Positions 7,490 through 16,673 of a stretch of 64,000 bases of DNA are shown in pieces. Under the pieces are notes generated by a model. It made no database searches. It was not told the origin of the DNA and worked only from the letters and a program-made list of their open reading frames with translations. The translations under genes and the position numbers were made by a program. Source of the DNA: a virus. The stretch covers positions 16,607-80,606 of IMG/VR virus record IMGVR_UViG_3300009183_000069, one strand, 5' to 3'. Every line of letters begins with the position of its first letter. Within the stretch, counting starts at the first letter, position 1.

Positions 7490-7790
7490 TTGTTTTTCCT
7501 TTAAGTGGTCTTCCACGTTTTTTTGGCAGAGCTTTTAAGCGAGCACGTTCTTTCTTATCTGCCATGTGCCCAGCCTTTACATTTCTTTTATTCTCTACAG
7601 ATACAGCAAGAGATATCTTCTTCAGTGCCCTTTCTACCTTTATCAAACTTGTGATAGCTTTGCGAACTCTCGCCCCGCTTTCATAAGAAGGATAATCTAG
7701 AAACACTTGATGATAGTTATGCAATTCTACAAAGTGCGAGATGAATTCTGAATGCAATTCCTTATATCTGTCTAATTTTTCAGTCAACAT
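7467..7790 (-). CDS. Small basic histone-like protein B
   Basis: The product is 107 aa. An N-terminal helical region (residues 1-45) with aromatic residues is followed by SGARVRKAITSLIKVERALK, similar to the neighbouring 65-aa protein. A very basic tail contains KKRGRPLKGK, an AT-hook-like RGRP core that binds the minor groove of AT-rich DNA. It overlaps gp46 by 11 nt upstream and its paralogue by 23 nt downstream, so translation is coupled. DNA binding is inferred from composition and the RGRP motif. Confidence 0.55.
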   Translation of the reverse strand: MLTEKLDRYKELHSEFISHFVELHNYHQVFLDYPSYESGARVRKAITSLIKVERALKKISLAVSVENKRNVKAGHMADKKERARLKALPKKRGRPLKGKTNVINTTN

Positions 7791-9558
7791 AATCTACATC
7801 ATTAGAATAACTGGTAAAACCATTTTCTTTAATAACTCTAAGAACATTGTTCACCCTGCCAATCAATTCGTCCTTGTGTGATATTAAGTATATATTCTTT
7901 GAGCGCTCTCTAGCCATCTTCTTTAGAACTGCTAATCCAGCTTCTACACCAGCAGCATCCATACCCGCATCCATAAGTTCGTCTACAAACAATAGATTAA
8001 TACTTTGATATAATCCTTCCCAAACATCTCGGAAAGAAAAACTCATACTTAGAATTAATCGATTACGCTCACCTCTACTTAGATTATCAAAATCTAAATC
8101 TTGTCCAAGCTGAGTAATCTCAATGCTCAGATCATTTTGGAATACAACTTGATGTGGCAACCCAAGTTTGTCAATGTAATAACTCAACCGCTTGTTCAGA
8201 TAACTTAAATTCTGATCAATAATCTTCTTACGGATAAAACTATCTTTGTTGGTTAATAGTTTATGTAGAAATTCTTGATGATCTTTAAGTTTTGTTAATT
8301 CATTAACCATTATCCAGTTAATTTCTTGGATAGCAGTTTTCTTGAGCTCTTGGATTTGTTCTTCGTAGGGATTTAATTCGTCTGCTCGTGTGGTTAAACT
8401 TTTTTCAAGACTATTTAAATTGTTTTTATGCCCTAATGCTTCTGCTTCAGTGTCATAAAACGTCTGCGGCCGCCGAGGCATATCGCCTGTACCTATCTCA
8501 TCTACAATCTTTTTTAAGTTTTGAGACACTGTATCAAAGTATTTTATTGCTTCATCAAGATGCTTCACTGCTTCATTGGTCATTTCTTCATGTTTATGAT
8601 CATGAAGTTGTTGTTCGCAGGCATGACAAGTTTTATTTGCTAGACTTAATAATTCTTTTTCATACTTCTTAACAGTTTTCTCAGCCTGCCCTAGAGCAGA
8701 TTGTAATGTTGCTGACTGTTTGTTAAGACCTTGTATCTTTGTATTATGCTCGTTCCATAGTTTAAGTTGAGCATGTGCTGCTAATTCTGCTTCGATGTCC
8801 ACTGTTTCAAGACGCATCATAGCACGACCGATGTTTTCTACATCATCAGTTTTCTTAGTTTCCCATGCACTACTCTTAATACCCAAGCTATCTATGCTTT
8901 TTTGTACGTTCTCATTGGCAGCTTTAATGCCTTCTATCTTAAATGTCTCTTGTTGAATGGTATCTTTAGTGTCTTTGACTAGTAGTTTAAGTGCTTCTGC
9001 CTTTTCACTGAGCAGAGTAATACCCAGTAATTGTTCAATAACTTCACGTTGTTCTGCAGCCTTCATTGACAAAAACGGCTCTGTATAGGTGTTTAACGCA
9101 ACTAAATGCTTAAACATAGTATGGCTCATCTCCAACATTTGCTCAATAGCTTTCTGCGTTTCTCTGCTATCTCCTTGGCTATCATCCTCAGATTCTTCAG
9201 TTTTTAACTGATTATCATTGACAAATAGCTTGAGTATATTAGGCTTACGACCCCGTTCAATGCGGTATTTTACGCCGTTTTTTTCAAATTCAACGGTAAC
9301 TAACATAGCTTTACCGTTGGTTTTGTTAATTAAGTTTTCTTTCTTAATATTAGTTAAAGCCTGCCCGTACAATGCGTAGGACAATGCATTAACAATGGTA
9401 GTTTTACCCGTGCCATTACGTGATCCAGTGTCGTCTCCACCTAGATCAAGATTAGATCCTAGCACTAAAGTTAGTGCTTGTTTTTCAAAGGCCACTGCTT
9501 GAGTCTGGTTGCCCACACTCATAAAATTTTTCACGGTAAGATTTTTTATTTTAAACAT
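7780..9558 (-). CDS. 46: Recombination endonuclease subunit gp46 (SbcC/Rad50-like ATPase)
   Basis: The product is 592 aa. It has a Walker A (GSRNGTGKT, residues 45-53), long coiled-coil arms, a zinc-hook CHAC at 311-314, an ABC signature LSRGE at 493-497 and a Walker B LLFVDE at 522-527 with the D-loop after it. This is the full set for the T4 gp46/Rad50 family. With gp47 it resects DNA ends for recombination-dependent replication and helps degrade host DNA. It overlaps gp47 by one base, as expected for a tight operon. The length is close to T4 gp46 (560 aa). Confidence 0.96.
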   Translation of the reverse strand: MFKIKNLTVKNFMSVGNQTQAVAFEKQALTLVLGSNLDLGGDDTGSRNGTGKTTIVNALSYALYGQALTNIKKENLINKTNGKAMLVTVEFEKNGVKYRIERGRKPNILKLFVNDNQLKTEESEDDSQGDSRETQKAIEQMLEMSHTMFKHLVALNTYTEPFLSMKAAEQREVIEQLLGITLLSEKAEALKLLVKDTKDTIQQETFKIEGIKAANENVQKSIDSLGIKSSAWETKKTDDVENIGRAMMRLETVDIEAELAAHAQLKLWNEHNTKIQGLNKQSATLQSALGQAEKTVKKYEKELLSLANKTCHACEQQLHDHKHEEMTNEAVKHLDEAIKYFDTVSQNLKKIVDEIGTGDMPRRPQTFYDTEAEALGHKNNLNSLEKSLTTRADELNPYEEQIQELKKTAIQEINWIMVNELTKLKDHQEFLHKLLTNKDSFIRKKIIDQNLSYLNKRLSYYIDKLGLPHQVVFQNDLSIEITQLGQDLDFDNLSRGERNRLILSMSFSFRDVWEGLYQSINLLFVDELMDAGMDAAGVEAGLAVLKKMARERSKNIYLISHKDELIGRVNNVLRVIKENGFTSYSNDVDYVD

Positions 9559-10571
9559 TAGAGGTTGTTATAAATTTCTAATAAAGTTGTTTTGTCAAAA
9601 TGTTCTGATTCGATATTAATCAATTGTTCTGTAACAATGTGATCCACGCTTTCAAATGTACCATCGGGATTATCGTCTATGGTACCTTCTAGGTTAGTTT
9701 TATCCAGGATAAGACTAATTTCACGTATGTCGTAATCACGAACAAATGTTTCTTTGATAAAGTTTGCTTCTTCAAAACTAATATCAATGTCAAGATTTAC
9801 TTTAAGATGCATCTTTGACTTCATAATTGTGTCAGCGTTATCAATTAAGTCGCTGAGTTTAACTGATCTATACTTAGGGCAGTCAGGCCAATCAATAAAG
9901 TTAGGCTCTCCACCCCATTCCAACGTCATCATGCCACGTTTGTCATCTCCTGCATCTGAGAAGTTATGTGGAAACGCATTACCAATATAGATTACCTTGT
10001 TATTTTCTTGACGTTTATGGAAGTGTCCGCTGAATATATAGTCAGGCCCATTAAAGTCCTCTGCCCTAAGTTCGCCGTGATCGGGCATTTGTACCATGGC
10101 GTTCATAAAGAACTTAGGCAATTCAAAGTGACCAAAGACATATTTGCTTTTAATGTCCTTCATGGTCTTCCACTCATCGCCAACCAACCAAGGTACAAGT
10201 GTGACATCATCCCGGGTCCATATACTGTCTACAACAGTGACGCCTGGAATGTGCCGACCAAAAGCACTCGAATGAATGTCACGCTTGTCTTTATAGAACA
10301 GATCATGATTACCTGGAAACCAATAGAACTGTTCAAATGCTGCGCCTAGTTTTTCTAAGCAACGTATAGAACTATCCAATGTGAATAAGTTTAGACTATT
10401 TCGATTATGACTCCAATCTCCTAAGAAGATAGCTGTTTCGCAGCCAGCATCCTTCGCTTCTTGAATAAACCAGTCTACAAATTCTTCACAGTCTTTTAAA
10501 TGTGTTATACTATTGGATTTCAAACCATAGTGTATATCGGTAAAACATGCTACTTTTTTGAACAACGCCAT
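9558..10571 (-). CDS. 47: Recombination endonuclease subunit gp47 (SbcD/Mre11-like)
   Basis: The product is 337 aa, nearly the length of T4 gp47. The metallophosphoesterase motifs are in order: DIHYG (D12, H14), GDWSHNR (about 51), GNHD (87-90), GHFE (147-150) and GHFHK (182-186). These bind the two Mn ions of Mre11-type nucleases. It works with gp46 in end processing for replication and recombination. It is preceded by AGGAG at the start codon and by its own sigma-70-like promoter at 10591-10619. Confidence 0.96.
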   Translation of the reverse strand: MALFKKVACFTDIHYGLKSNSITHLKDCEEFVDWFIQEAKDAGCETAIFLGDWSHNRNSLNLFTLDSSIRCLEKLGAAFEQFYWFPGNHDLFYKDKRDIHSSAFGRHIPGVTVVDSIWTRDDVTLVPWLVGDEWKTMKDIKSKYVFGHFELPKFFMNAMVQMPDHGELRAEDFNGPDYIFSGHFHKRQENNKVIYIGNAFPHNFSDAGDDKRGMMTLEWGGEPNFIDWPDCPKYRSVKLSDLIDNADTIMKSKMHLKVNLDIDISFEEANFIKETFVRDYDIREISLILDKTNLEGTIDDNPDGTFESVDHIVTEQLINIESEHFDKTTLLEIYNNL

Positions 10572-10590
10572 TAATATTCTCCTACCTACG

Positions 10591-10619
10591 AGTTTACTAT
10601 CTCTTTAGGTAAAAGTCAA
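10591..10619 (-). promoter_or_regulatory. Sigma-70-type promoter for gp47-gp46
   Basis: On the minus strand TTGACT (10614-10619), 17 nt and TAAACT (10591-10596) match the -35 and -10 consensus at 5/6 and 4/6. The -35 overlaps the last codons of gp55, so recombination genes can be transcribed apart from gp55. Confidence 0.55.
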
Positions 10620-11530
10620 ATCTCAGTTTGCTCGTCTTCTTCAATACTTGTTTCTTCTGATTTGGGTTGTCTAAAGTGTTTATACAGTTCAGCTTGGCGA
10701 GCAGTTTCTTCTGCATATTCTTGTTGATACTGTCGAGTCATACTTGGAGTTAATCCTGCTTCCTCTAGCATATCATCTCTAATGTTTTGATTTTTCTTTT
10801 CAATATTTAGAACACGGGTAAATGAGTTAGTAACTGCTGCGGTATAGTAGGCAAATGGATTTTCTGATTTGCTTTCATCAAACTGTAATCCAATTTGACT
10901 TAACTGTAGAATAGCTTGCCCCCGCATTTCTTCATTGTAGGTATACCCACGCCAATTGCTACGTTGAGCATAACGTTCACTTAGTTTAATAAACATCTTG
11001 CCCAAGTTTTCAGTAATGCGTCCGTGATCCTTGGAAAACTTACCTGTATCAAGCGGGCCCTTCCAGTGACTCTTTCCAACACATATTAGTTCGTCTTGAT
11101 CATTAAATTTCCAATGTTGGAATGGAGGGAAGTTTACTTTTTCATGACTATCTGCGGTATTCTTTAGAGTTTTCTTACGACCCGGCGCCATAGGAACGTG
11201 CTCAAAAGTCATAATACGGATAACAATATCAGTTTTGGCTATAGTTTTATAGTCTGCTGTACACTCAGCGAGTTTAATTTTCTTATCACCGGCTATTCTT
11301 GCTTGTCCAAAAGCCAGGATACCTTGACGTTTTGCACGATTACGTTTAGCTTCTGCTATAGTTCGGATATTAACTTTATCTAAATTTGTTAAAATGATAT
11401 CGTGTTGTTGGTAGTTGGGCGATGTATAACTACCAAATGAGCATTTACTTTTATGAATCTCTGCTAATAAATCTCGATTGTTTAGGTATTTTACCTTTTT
11501 TCCAGTCAGGGATATATGTGTTGTAGTCAT
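10616..11530 (-). CDS. 55: Late-transcription sigma factor gp55 with N-terminal extension
   Basis: The product is 304 aa. The C-terminal part from about residue 165 (ITENLGKMFIKLSERYAQR..., then ENPFAYYTAAVTNSFTRVLNIEKKNQNIRDDML) is the conserved core of T4 gp55. That sigma-like protein recognises TATAAATA late promoters with clamp gp45 as activator. T4 gp55 has only 185 residues. Here about 150 extra residues precede the core, basic and with no in-frame Met near the junction, so it is one fused polypeptide. The start has AAGGAAA upstream and a consensus sigma-70 promoter within an inverted repeat. It is divergent from the large late baseplate block. Confidence 0.88.
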   Translation of the reverse strand: MTTTHISLTGKKVKYLNNRDLLAEIHKSKCSFGSYTSPNYQQHDIILTNLDKVNIRTIAEAKRNRAKRQGILAFGQARIAGDKKIKLAECTADYKTIAKTDIVIRIMTFEHVPMAPGRKKTLKNTADSHEKVNFPPFQHWKFNDQDELICVGKSHWKGPLDTGKFSKDHGRITENLGKMFIKLSERYAQRSNWRGYTYNEEMRGQAILQLSQIGLQFDESKSENPFAYYTAAVTNSFTRVLNIEKKNQNIRDDMLEEAGLTPSMTRQYQQEYAEETARQAELYKHFRQPKSEETSIEEDEQTEI

Positions 11531-11551
11531 TGTTATTATTATTTTCCTTGG

Positions 11552-11600
11552 TTATAACATTATAACAGTTATAATTCAAATGTCAACGATAATGTTATAA
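11552..11600. repeat. 12-bp inverted repeat bracketing the gp55 promoter (operator-like)
   Basis: TTATAACATTAT (11552-11563) and ATAATGTTATAA (11589-11600) are perfect inverted copies with a 25-nt spacer. The left arm covers most of the -10 box of the gp55 promoter and the right arm lies just upstream of the -35. Further GTTATAA copies occur between them. The layout suggests a regulator-binding site or a transcript hairpin. Confidence 0.55.
11559..11586 (-). promoter_or_regulatory. Consensus sigma-70 promoter for gp55
   Basis: On the minus strand TTGACA (11581-11586), 16 nt and TATAAT (11559-11564) are both perfect hexamers. The promoter reads into gp55 with a leader of about 25 nt holding an AAGGAAA ribosome site. 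Confidence 0.75.
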
Positions 11601-11648
11601 GAGCACTTTATTTATTGGTTAAATACACTATACAAGGAATTATAAATT

Positions 11649-12467
11649 ATGGACACAACGCCTATCATGCCTAATACATTAGCAGGCACCGCAGCTGATT
11701 TTAAAGTACCATCGGATACGGATATTCAAGCGGCTGCAAGGATTAAAAGACAAGGTGCTGCACCAATTGGTGAACGAGTAGTACCAGGAGTACCTCCCGG
11801 TGCCCAACCTACCCCTACGGTACTTACTGAAGTAATTGTACAATCCAACACCACGGTTGATCATTTAATAAAATATGGAGATCAACGAGTCAAGTTACGA
11901 GTACCTCCTAAGTATCTAGGTAATCCTGGTGGAGCCTCATTTAATTCTGTATTAGCATCTTTTGGTGGAATAATATTTCCTTATACTCCACAAATTTCTT
12001 ATGAGAATAATGCTGATTGGTCAGAAATAAAACCCTTACATTCAAATTTTAATATTCCTTTTTATCAAAGAAGTGCTGTAAGTAATATTACTCTTAACGC
12101 TAAGTTTACAGTATCTAATTCCACAGAGGCCGACATTTATATTGCAACAGTACATTTATTAAGAGCATTAACAAAAATGAGATTTGGAGGAGCTTCCAAC
12201 GGTGATACAGATAGTGGATCATCGCCACCTATTTGTCGATTAGATGCATATGGTACCTCTATGTTAAAAAATGTACCAGTAGCTATAAAAAGTGTTCGTA
12301 TAGAGTTGCCTAATGATGTTGATTATTTTAGTGCAGATGAAAGATTTTCAGTTCCGACTATTTCTATTATAGCATTAACCTTACTACCAGTATACAGCCG
12401 AGCAGAGATGCAGAAATTCTCAGTTAGCGGGTACCTTGAAAACTCACTTGGTGAAGGATATATTTAA
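11649..12467 (+). CDS. Baseplate tail-tube-associated protein (gp48/gp54-like)
   Basis: The product is 272 aa. The central part reads FPYTPQISYENNADWSEIKPLHSNFNIPFY and then TNSTEADIYIATVHLLRALTKMRFG-like text, a pattern I recognise from proteins annotated as tube cap/initiator (gp48 or gp54) in T4-like environmental phages. Such proteins have a tube-like beta-sandwich, sit on the hub and start tail-tube polymerisation. The N terminus (1-60) is a Pro/Ala-rich linker. It opens the late plus-strand block, with AAGGAA upstream of the ATG, and overlaps gp53 by one base. Which of gp48 and gp54 it replaces cannot be decided here. Confidence 0.7.
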   Translation: MDTTPIMPNTLAGTAADFKVPSDTDIQAAARIKRQGAAPIGERVVPGVPPGAQPTPTVLTEVIVQSNTTVDHLIKYGDQRVKLRVPPKYLGNPGGASFNSVLASFGGIIFPYTPQISYENNADWSEIKPLHSNFNIPFYQRSAVSNITLNAKFTVSNSTEADIYIATVHLLRALTKMRFGGASNGDTDSGSSPPICRLDAYGTSMLKNVPVAIKSVRIELPNDVDYFSADERFSVPTISIIALTLLPVYSRAEMQKFSVSGYLENSLGEGYI

Positions 12468-12760
12468 TGTATAGCAAAACTAGCCCATATTACAACACTT
12501 CAATAGATAATGGGTATCTTGATGTTATGTCGTTTCGTGATATTCCATACGAAACTGATGATATATTATTTGAAGTAACTGCTACCTATGAAAATAGACC
12601 AGACTTACTTGCTCATGATCTTTATCAAGACTCTACATTATGGTGGGTATTTGCTATGCGTAATAAAACCGTTATTAAAGATCCAGTATATGATCTAGTG
12701 GCCGGTGCAAAAATATACCTTCCTAAAAAATCTACATTAGTTTCAGTGTTAGGAATATAA
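12467..12760 (+). CDS. 53: Baseplate wedge protein gp53
   Basis: The product is 97 aa, a short form of T4 gp53 (196 aa). The diagnostic segment reads FEVTATYENRPDLLAHDLY, followed by TLWWVFAMRN, DPVYDL and IYLPKKS. This is the region in which gp53 clamps neighbouring wedges together during formation of the hexagonal baseplate. The start codon overlaps the previous stop, so translation is coupled. The missing C-terminal half compared with T4 is common in environmental T4-like phages. Confidence 0.85.
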   Translation: MYSKTSPYYNTSIDNGYLDVMSFRDIPYETDDILFEVTATYENRPDLLAHDLYQDSTLWWVFAMRNKTVIKDPVYDLVAGAKIYLPKKSTLVSVLGI

Positions 12761-12763
12761 TAT

Positions 12764-15175
12764 ATGGGCGTTAATATACTTGGAGATCAAACAGGCTTTG
12801 AATCGTCTGATGATGTTGAACGAACTACCGAAGGCAACTCTGCTAATAATGCAGCCCCGCCAATAGTTAATCTTTCTGGTGAAGGTAATGTTTTTAACAA
12901 GTATAGATCAATAACTTATAAATTTACATTATCAGCACTTGAAGAGAGACATCTTAAAGATCCTACTACATATAGAGATAGTGATCTAAAATTAATCATA
13001 TTAGAATCTGGTGGCAAAGGCTCTGCAAATATGTTTCGTACTGTATCCACTAAGGATTCTGCTGCTGACCCATCTGGGACAGGAGTTGCTGACTCAGTAG
13101 CGTTTGGTGTAAACGCTCGTCGAGACGGTGGGATACAACGACAAAGACTTGCTCAATCAATGCCTGGAGCAGGTAGTGCAACATCTGGTACAGCAGGCGA
13201 CAAAGCAGCAGCACGTTCACGAAGAAATTCTGGAGCACTAGGATACAAAGTTGGTCAATTATTTAATGGATTCAATACTGATAGTCCTGGTAGATTTGAT
13301 ATGTTTATGGAGAATGTTGAAATTGAAAATATGATGGCTCCATGTCAAGAAAACAATATGACAACCGCTCAGAAAATTAAATTTGATGTTATTGAGCCGT
13401 ACAGTATTAATGGATTTATAGAAGCATTGCATGTGGCGTCGGTAGCAGCAGGGTATCCTAGTTATCAGAATGCTGTATTTTTACTTAAAATTGAATTTTG
13501 GGGATATCCAGATGGTAAAGATTTTCCAGATCCTGTAAAAATTCCTAATACTGATAGATATTTTCCAATGTCAATTAATGAGGCTAACATTGAGATCACT
13601 GAAAAAGGTACATTGTATAGATGCAATGCTGTTCCTTATAATGAAAGAGGATTTGGGCATCCTAGTATAACTAAAAAACCTATAAAAATGGAAGGGTCCA
13701 CTGTCGGAGAAGTTTTAAAGAATTTATTTAAATCACTTGATGAAGAATCCAAAGCAATACAAAAACTCGAAGATGAAGAATCAGGTGTTAAATCTAAAGA
13801 TTATGATCGATATGAGATTAAATTTCCAATGTGGGACGAAAAGCTAGGATGGGATTATACCAAAGAAAATTCTATAGTCAACAGCAAAATGGGCGATGTA
13901 CTCACTTCGGAAGTTTTAGTTGAGATGAATGATCCTGATAATGCAGATGGGAACAATGCATATAAAGCCAATAATGCAAAAAAACCCAATCCTAGTGATC
14001 CTCCAAAGTCTGTGCCTCGAACAAGAAATTCTGTAGTTCAATTTAATCAAGATCGCACTATCAGTGAAGTTATAAGTGCTGTTATCAGAGATAGTGATTA
14101 TGTCCCACAGCTATTAAAAGGTTTAACGGAAAAAGGAAATAAGGTTAAAGATCAATATGGGTTTGTTGATTATTGGCTGATTAGAATAGAAATTATTAAT
14201 TCAAAAGAAATCAATCAATTAGGCAAAAAACCTTTCCAAACATTTAGATTTATTGTATCTAAATATAAAATTCATTATACTCGTATACCAGGGTACGGAA
14301 GAGAACGTATCAACTCGAAAGATTTAGAAAAAATAAGCAATCGAGATTATAATTGGTTATACACAGGAAAAAATATTGATGTTTTAAATTTTAAACTTAA
14401 TTTTAATAACTTATATTTTGAAGCAATTCCATTTAATAACGGTGGAAAGCCTACTTCAGGAACCGCAGATAAAGGAAGACCCGGCGAAGTAGTTAACATT
14501 AAACTAAAAGAGCCTGCCGAAAATACTACCGTTCAGGGAAATAGAGAAACTGGTCAAATCCCTGATCCTGCTGTTAAAGTTATATCAACTAGAATACAGG
14601 CAAATTACACAGGTAATTCAGGACAACCAAAAGAAGATCCTTATGCGTTATTGGCTAGAACTATGTATGATGCAGTAATTAATTCTAATGCAAGTATGCT
14701 AACAGGAGAACTTGAGATAATAGGTGATCCGTTTTATCTTGGAACAGCAGGCGCAGGCAATTTTAATCCCAAACCTGCCCAAAGAGGACAAACTGAAACT
14801 GGAGAAATAAATCAACATTATGGTGCTGTTATAATTACTATTACATTTAGGAACCCAGAAGATATTAATAGTTTTGAAGATGGCGGTATGATGAGGTTTG
14901 ATAGAAATCGTGTTCCATTTAGTGGTGCGTATCAAGTGAACACCGTACTTCATACATTTAAAGATGGGTTATTCAAACAAAAATTAAATGTTTTAAGAAT
15001 TCCAGGACAAGTATTAGATTCGGATCTACGCAGCAGTGATCCTGCTGATAGAATGACTACTAAACCTAAACCAGGTTCTCAAGTATTACCAGACACTAGC
15101 AGAGCAGGTGGTTCGCCGCCTCCTAGTGCTAATGGAGGAACTGTTCCTTTAAGCAGTTTACCAGAAGGAAGATAA
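12764..15175 (+). CDS. Large baseplate hub-associated structural protein
   Basis: The product is 803 aa and not matched with certainty. It starts with a disordered N terminus, has a Gly/Ala/Ser-rich stretch around residues 95-155, then a folded region with VEIENMMAP, KIKFDVIEPYSINGFIEAL and FLLKIEFWGYPDG. Long beta-rich parts follow, and the C terminus is a Pro/Gly/Ser linker. The position between gp53 and gp5 and the beta-barrel-like repeats suggest the gp27-type hub that carries the gp5 spike, or a functional replacement. There is no gp27 elsewhere in the window. The gap to gp53 is 3 nt and to the next gene 2 nt. Confidence 0.5.
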   Translation: MGVNILGDQTGFESSDDVERTTEGNSANNAAPPIVNLSGEGNVFNKYRSITYKFTLSALEERHLKDPTTYRDSDLKLIILESGGKGSANMFRTVSTKDSAADPSGTGVADSVAFGVNARRDGGIQRQRLAQSMPGAGSATSGTAGDKAAARSRRNSGALGYKVGQLFNGFNTDSPGRFDMFMENVEIENMMAPCQENNMTTAQKIKFDVIEPYSINGFIEALHVASVAAGYPSYQNAVFLLKIEFWGYPDGKDFPDPVKIPNTDRYFPMSINEANIEITEKGTLYRCNAVPYNERGFGHPSITKKPIKMEGSTVGEVLKNLFKSLDEESKAIQKLEDEESGVKSKDYDRYEIKFPMWDEKLGWDYTKENSIVNSKMGDVLTSEVLVEMNDPDNADGNNAYKANNAKKPNPSDPPKSVPRTRNSVVQFNQDRTISEVISAVIRDSDYVPQLLKGLTEKGNKVKDQYGFVDYWLIRIEIINSKEINQLGKKPFQTFRFIVSKYKIHYTRIPGYGRERINSKDLEKISNRDYNWLYTGKNIDVLNFKLNFNNLYFEAIPFNNGGKPTSGTADKGRPGEVVNIKLKEPAENTTVQGNRETGQIPDPAVKVISTRIQANYTGNSGQPKEDPYALLARTMYDAVINSNASMLTGELEIIGDPFYLGTAGAGNFNPKPAQRGQTETGEINQHYGAVIITITFRNPEDINSFEDGGMMRFDRNRVPFSGAYQVNTVLHTFKDGLFKQKLNVLRIPGQVLDSDLRSSDPADRMTTKPKPGSQVLPDTSRAGGSPPPSANGGTVPLSSLPEGR

Positions 15176-15177
15176 TA

Positions 15178-16668
15178 ATGAATGTCGAAATGCCCGATGG
15201 TACCGTAGTTAAAGATGTTCCAAGTAATGCCACACAGGCAGAAGTGTGGGAATTATATCGTCAACAAAAACCGTCATCACAACAAGATGCAAATAATCCA
15301 TCAAAAACAATAGTTGCCAGTAATGCATCATTTAGTTTACCTATAAAGCCTGGAACAGATTTAATAGCAGGATTAAATCAAACACCTGGAATAAGTAATT
15401 TACTAAACAAAGCATCATCGATTGTAGGAACAGCATTACCATCTACTAAAGATTTAACATCTAACATAAGATTAAACACATCAGGATTAGCTAGTCTTGG
15501 ACAAGCTGCATTAGCTGGACTAGGTGCAGCAGCAACTGTGGCCACAGTTGCAAACTTATTAAAAAGTGACCCTTCGAAGAACGGTTTAACAGGATTAATT
15601 GGTGGAGCCCTGGCAACATCTGCAATCGGCACCCTTCGCAATATAGCCAATCAAGGGTCTGGTATAGGCAAAGGTGCTACAATATCAATAACTCCAAGAA
15701 CAGGCCCACCGGGTATATATACATCAAATGAACTTAAACAAGGATTAGATATTAGCTCTACATCGTTGTCGGCAGGCAGTGTATCCAATGCTGCATCTGT
15801 TATTGGTTCTAATATAATTAACACCGCGAAAGATATAGGCGGCGCAGCCAATAACATCATAAAAGGAGTTGGTGATAAAATTAATTCACTAACGTCTATG
15901 CCAACGGACCCAAATGCCATTGCTGCTAAAGTTGGGTTAGACCCTACTAAATTATCAGGACTTGTAGGTGCAGCAGGTATAGGTGGATTATTTCAGAGTA
16001 AATTGCCTTCGCAAGTTACTGCTATACTTGATAACATTCCAAAAAATGTAAATTTAGAGCAATTAAAAAATCAAGGATTGGTATTAGATTTTATTCCTGT
16101 TAAGAAAATTGGGAATATTCCAGCAGCGCCACCGTTTGCTACTGCTCCTATTGCACAGCCTGATCCTGCATATCTTAAACAGGTAGTTGCCCAAGGCGGG
16201 CCCAAAGCATTGCAAAATTTATTTGGTGTTAATAGTATGAGTAAACTATCTACTAATTTAGTATCAGGCGACCTAATAGCATCTGCTGAACAATCATTAT
16301 CCAATGAAAGACTTAATCCGTTTGGTAATTTATCAAAACTAACCAATGGTGTGGATATAACTGCTTTTACAGATAAAGTTGGCTCGGTAAAAGCAGGGTT
16401 AACTAGTTTACCAGGATTTGCTGCAAATCTTAATATACCAGACATGAATATTACTGGATCTGTTGCCGACAAGTTTGGAAGTTCATTATCAATAAAAAAT
16501 CCAATTGCATCATTAATTGGTAACACTCCTCTTTCTCCACCATATTCAGGAACTGACCCGTCAATTAGGTCAAGACTAGGAATGCCATCATTAGGCAATG
16601 CATCTATTGCCGCATACATACCGTCAGTAAGTAAGCCGCCAACTGATTTAACAGATTTTTACGGATAA
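15178..16668 (+). CDS. Ala/Gly-rich structural protein of the baseplate block
   Basis: The product is 496 aa. It begins with VEMPDGTVVKDVPSNATQAEVW, a small motif seen at the N terminus of several phage virion proteins. The rest is low in aromatics and rich in Ala, Gly, Leu, Ser and Asn, with a hydrophobic Ala/Gly stretch around residues 100-150 and many short repeats of similar composition. No enzyme motif is visible. Given its place between the hub protein and gp5 it is probably a virion protein of the central baseplate. No specific function can be given. Confidence 0.5.
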   Translation: MNVEMPDGTVVKDVPSNATQAEVWELYRQQKPSSQQDANNPSKTIVASNASFSLPIKPGTDLIAGLNQTPGISNLLNKASSIVGTALPSTKDLTSNIRLNTSGLASLGQAALAGLGAAATVATVANLLKSDPSKNGLTGLIGGALATSAIGTLRNIANQGSGIGKGATISITPRTGPPGIYTSNELKQGLDISSTSLSAGSVSNAASVIGSNIINTAKDIGGAANNIIKGVGDKINSLTSMPTDPNAIAAKVGLDPTKLSGLVGAAGIGGLFQSKLPSQVTAILDNIPKNVNLEQLKNQGLVLDFIPVKKIGNIPAAPPFATAPIAQPDPAYLKQVVAQGGPKALQNLFGVNSMSKLSTNLVSGDLIASAEQSLSNERLNPFGNLSKLTNGVDITAFTDKVGSVKAGLTSLPGFAANLNIPDMNITGSVADKFGSSLSIKNPIASLIGNTPLSPPYSGTDPSIRSRLGMPSLGNASIAAYIPSVSKPPTDLTDFYG

Positions 16669-16673
16669 AATAA

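Noticed and set aside
7490-7516. Longer N terminus for the 65-aa histone-like protein
   Set aside because: The ATG at 7489 has a well placed AAAGGA, while the upstream start would lie deeper inside the preceding gene.
16071-16619. 182-codon minus-strand ORF inside the 496-aa structural gene
   Set aside because: It is antisense to a low-complexity gene in a run of similar shadow ORFs (15378-15920). There is no start signal and no known motif.
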